Shown: one piece after another, positions 5,265-6,393 of the stretch
Position numbering within the stretch: the stretch's first letter is position 1
How the letters are laid out: each line of letters begins with the position of its first letter
From: JBCBTD01 sp039818825
Lineage (GTDB): Bacteria > Pseudomonadota > Alphaproteobacteria > Geminicoccales > Geminicoccaceae
NCBI GenBank assembly: GCA_039818825.1
Contig: JBCBTD010000120.1
Coordinates: 1 to 6,393, forward strand
Reading direction: 5' to 3'
Length of the DNA: 6,393 bases
The notes under the pieces: generated by a model
What the model was told of the DNA's origin: nothing
Databases searched by the model: none
What the model saw: the letters and a program-made list of their open reading frames with translations, nothing else
Made by a program: the position numbers and the translations under genes

Positions 5265-6393
5265 ATGCCGAACCGCCTCGCCGCCGCCACGAGCCCGTAC
5301 CTCCTCCAGCACCAGCACAACCCGGTCGACTGGCGCGAATGGGGACCTGACGCGCTCGCCGAGGCGGCCGACCGCGACGTCCCCATCCTCCTGTCCGTGG
5401 GTTACGCCGCGTGCCACTGGTGCCACGTCATGGCTCACGAGAGCTTCGAGAACGACGCCATTGCCGACGCGATGAACGCCAACTTCGTCAACGTCAAGGT
5501 CGACCGCGAGGAACGGCCCGACGTCGACCAGGTGTTCCAACACGCTCTGGCCCTGCTCGGTCAGCAGGGCGGCTGGCCGCTGACGATGTTTCTGACGCCG
5601 GCCGGCGAGCCGTTCTGGGGCGGTACCTACTTCCCGCCGGACGCCCGCTACGGCCGAGTCGGCTTCCCCGACGTACTAGCCACACTCGACCGGTTGTGGC
5701 GCAAGGAGCGCGACCGGGCGCTCGGCAACCGCGATGCGCTGAAGGATGCCCTGGCGGCGCTGGAACGCGTCGCCGACCCGGTGGCGTTGCCAAGCGACCT
5801 CGTCGCCCAGTCGGCCGCGCGGCTCGCCCAGGCGTTCGACCGCAGCCACGGCGGCCTCGGCGGCGCCCCGAAGTTCCCGCAGCCGGTACTGTTGGAACTG
5901 TTGTGGCGGGAGGGGCTGGGCAGCGACGACCGCACGCCGGCCACCGCTGCGCTGGTCAGCCTCGAACACATGGCGCGCGGCGGGATCTACGACCACGTCG
6001 CCGGCGGTTTCGCCCGATACAGCGTCGATGCCGAGTGGCGCGTCCCACATTTCGAGAAGATGCTCTACGACAATGCGCTGTTGCTCGATCTCTATGCCGA
6101 GGCCTGGGCGCGGACCGACCGCCCGCTCTATCGGCGCACGGCCGAAGGCATCGTCGCCTGGCTGCTGGCCGAGATGCGGGTGGACGGCGGGTTCGCGGCC
6201 AGCCTCGACGCCGACAGCGAAGGCGAGGAGGGACGCTTCTACGTTTGGTCGGCCGATGAGGTCCGCGACCTCCTGGGCGCCGACGCCGACCGCTTCGCCG
6301 CGGCGTTCGACGTCCGCGACGACGGCAATTGGGAAGGCACCAACGTCCTCAACCGCCTCACCGACGGCGACCTCGATGACCCGGCGCACGAAG
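5265..6393 (+). CDS. YyaL/SSP411-type thioredoxin-fold protein (DUF255), N-terminal part
   Basis: Homologue of bacterial YyaL and mammalian SPATA20, a widespread family of unclear function with an N-terminal thioredoxin-like domain and a C-terminal (alpha/alpha)6-barrel like that of N-acylglucosamine 2-epimerases. I translated 376 residues from ATG 5265 to the right edge; the family is usually about 600-700, so roughly half is present. Signatures: SPYLLQHQHNPVDW (10-23), the CHWC redox-type motif (Cys50-Cys53), VDREERPDVD (79-88), GGWPLTMFLTP (102-112), GTYFPP (120-125), then barrel motifs GGLGGAPKFPQP (196-207), GGIYDHVAGGFARYSVD (239-255), WRVPHFEKMLYDNALL (258-273) and LDADSEGEEGRFYVW (314-328). 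The start is well supported by AGGGG six bases upstream and by the conserved N-terminus beginning at residue 3. No signal peptide is visible, so it is probably cytoplasmic. It is sometimes annotated as a thioredoxin or a glycoside-processing enzyme; neither activity can be claimed from sequence alone. Confidence 0.95.
   Translation, partial: MPNRLAAATSPYLLQHQHNPVDWREWGPDALAEAADRDVPILLSVGYAACHWCHVMAHESFENDAIADAMNANFVNVKVDREERPDVDQVFQHALALLGQQGGWPLTMFLTPAGEPFWGGTYFPPDARYGRVGFPDVLATLDRLWRKERDRALGNRDALKDALAALERVADPVALPSDLVAQSAARLAQAFDRSHGGLGGAPKFPQPVLLELLWREGLGSDDRTPATAALVSLEHMARGGIYDHVAGGFARYSVDAEWRVPHFEKMLYDNALLLDLYAEAWARTDRPLYRRTAEGIVAWLLAEMRVDGGFAASLDADSEGEEGRFYVWSADEVRDLLGADADRFAAAFDVRDDGNWEGTNVLNRLTDGDLDDPAHE

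Noticed and set aside
5411..6259. Plus-strand open frame of 282 codons within the YyaL-like gene
   Set aside because: It is out of frame with a frame carrying the full set of family motifs (CHWC, GGWPLT, PHFEKMLYDN); its own product is Arg-rich with no motifs.
1..6393. A defence system, mobile element, CRISPR array or tRNA gene
   Set aside because: Every gene belongs to a housekeeping or transport family, and apart from the parS pair I saw no notable repeats, no transposase or integrase signature, no spaced direct repeats and no tRNA cloverleaf pattern.

Overview
The window is GC-rich, densely coding DNA that looks like the origin-proximal part of an alphaproteobacterial chromosome. That reading rests on a clear mnmE gene and the 5' part of mnmG, on two near-perfect ParB-binding (parS) palindromes beside them, and on a small protein that resembles the DUF6489 family I know mainly from alphaproteobacteria. 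I cannot name a genus from the sequence.

Layout, left to right. Positions 1018 down to 1 (minus strand) hold about the first 339 residues of MnmG; the rest runs off the left edge. After a 76-bp divergent gap comes an 832-residue plus-strand gene (1095-3593) for an NhaP/CPA1-type Na+/H+ antiporter with a long cytoplasmic tail ending in a cyclic-nucleotide-binding domain. This layout resembles plant SOS1 and animal sperm NHE. Its last codons contain one parS palindrome, and a second sits in the 33-bp gap before the convergent mnmE (4970-3627, minus), centre to centre 42 bp away. A 93-residue DUF6489-like gene (5232-4951, minus) precedes mnmE and overlaps it by 20 bp. Across a 32-bp divergent gap, a YyaL/SSP411-type thioredoxin-fold protein (from 5265, plus) runs off the right edge.

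How the parts relate. MnmE and MnmG form the complex that installs the (carboxymethyl)aminomethyl group at wobble U34 of tRNAs. Their genes are often adjacent and followed by rsmG, parA and parB near oriC. Here the antiporter gene lies between them in the opposite orientation, so mnmG must be transcribed separately from mnmE. The parS pair fits this origin-proximal setting and predicts rsmG-parA-parB just beyond the left edge. The antiporter and the thioredoxin-fold protein have no evident functional tie to tRNA modification.

No tRNA, rRNA, CRISPR array, insertion sequence or clear intrinsic terminator was seen. All sequence outside the genes lies in three short gaps (76, 33 and 32 bp), each described below. 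The two most interesting points are the helically phased parS pair partly built into a coding sequence, and the SOS1-like antiporter with an apparently intact nucleotide-binding cassette.
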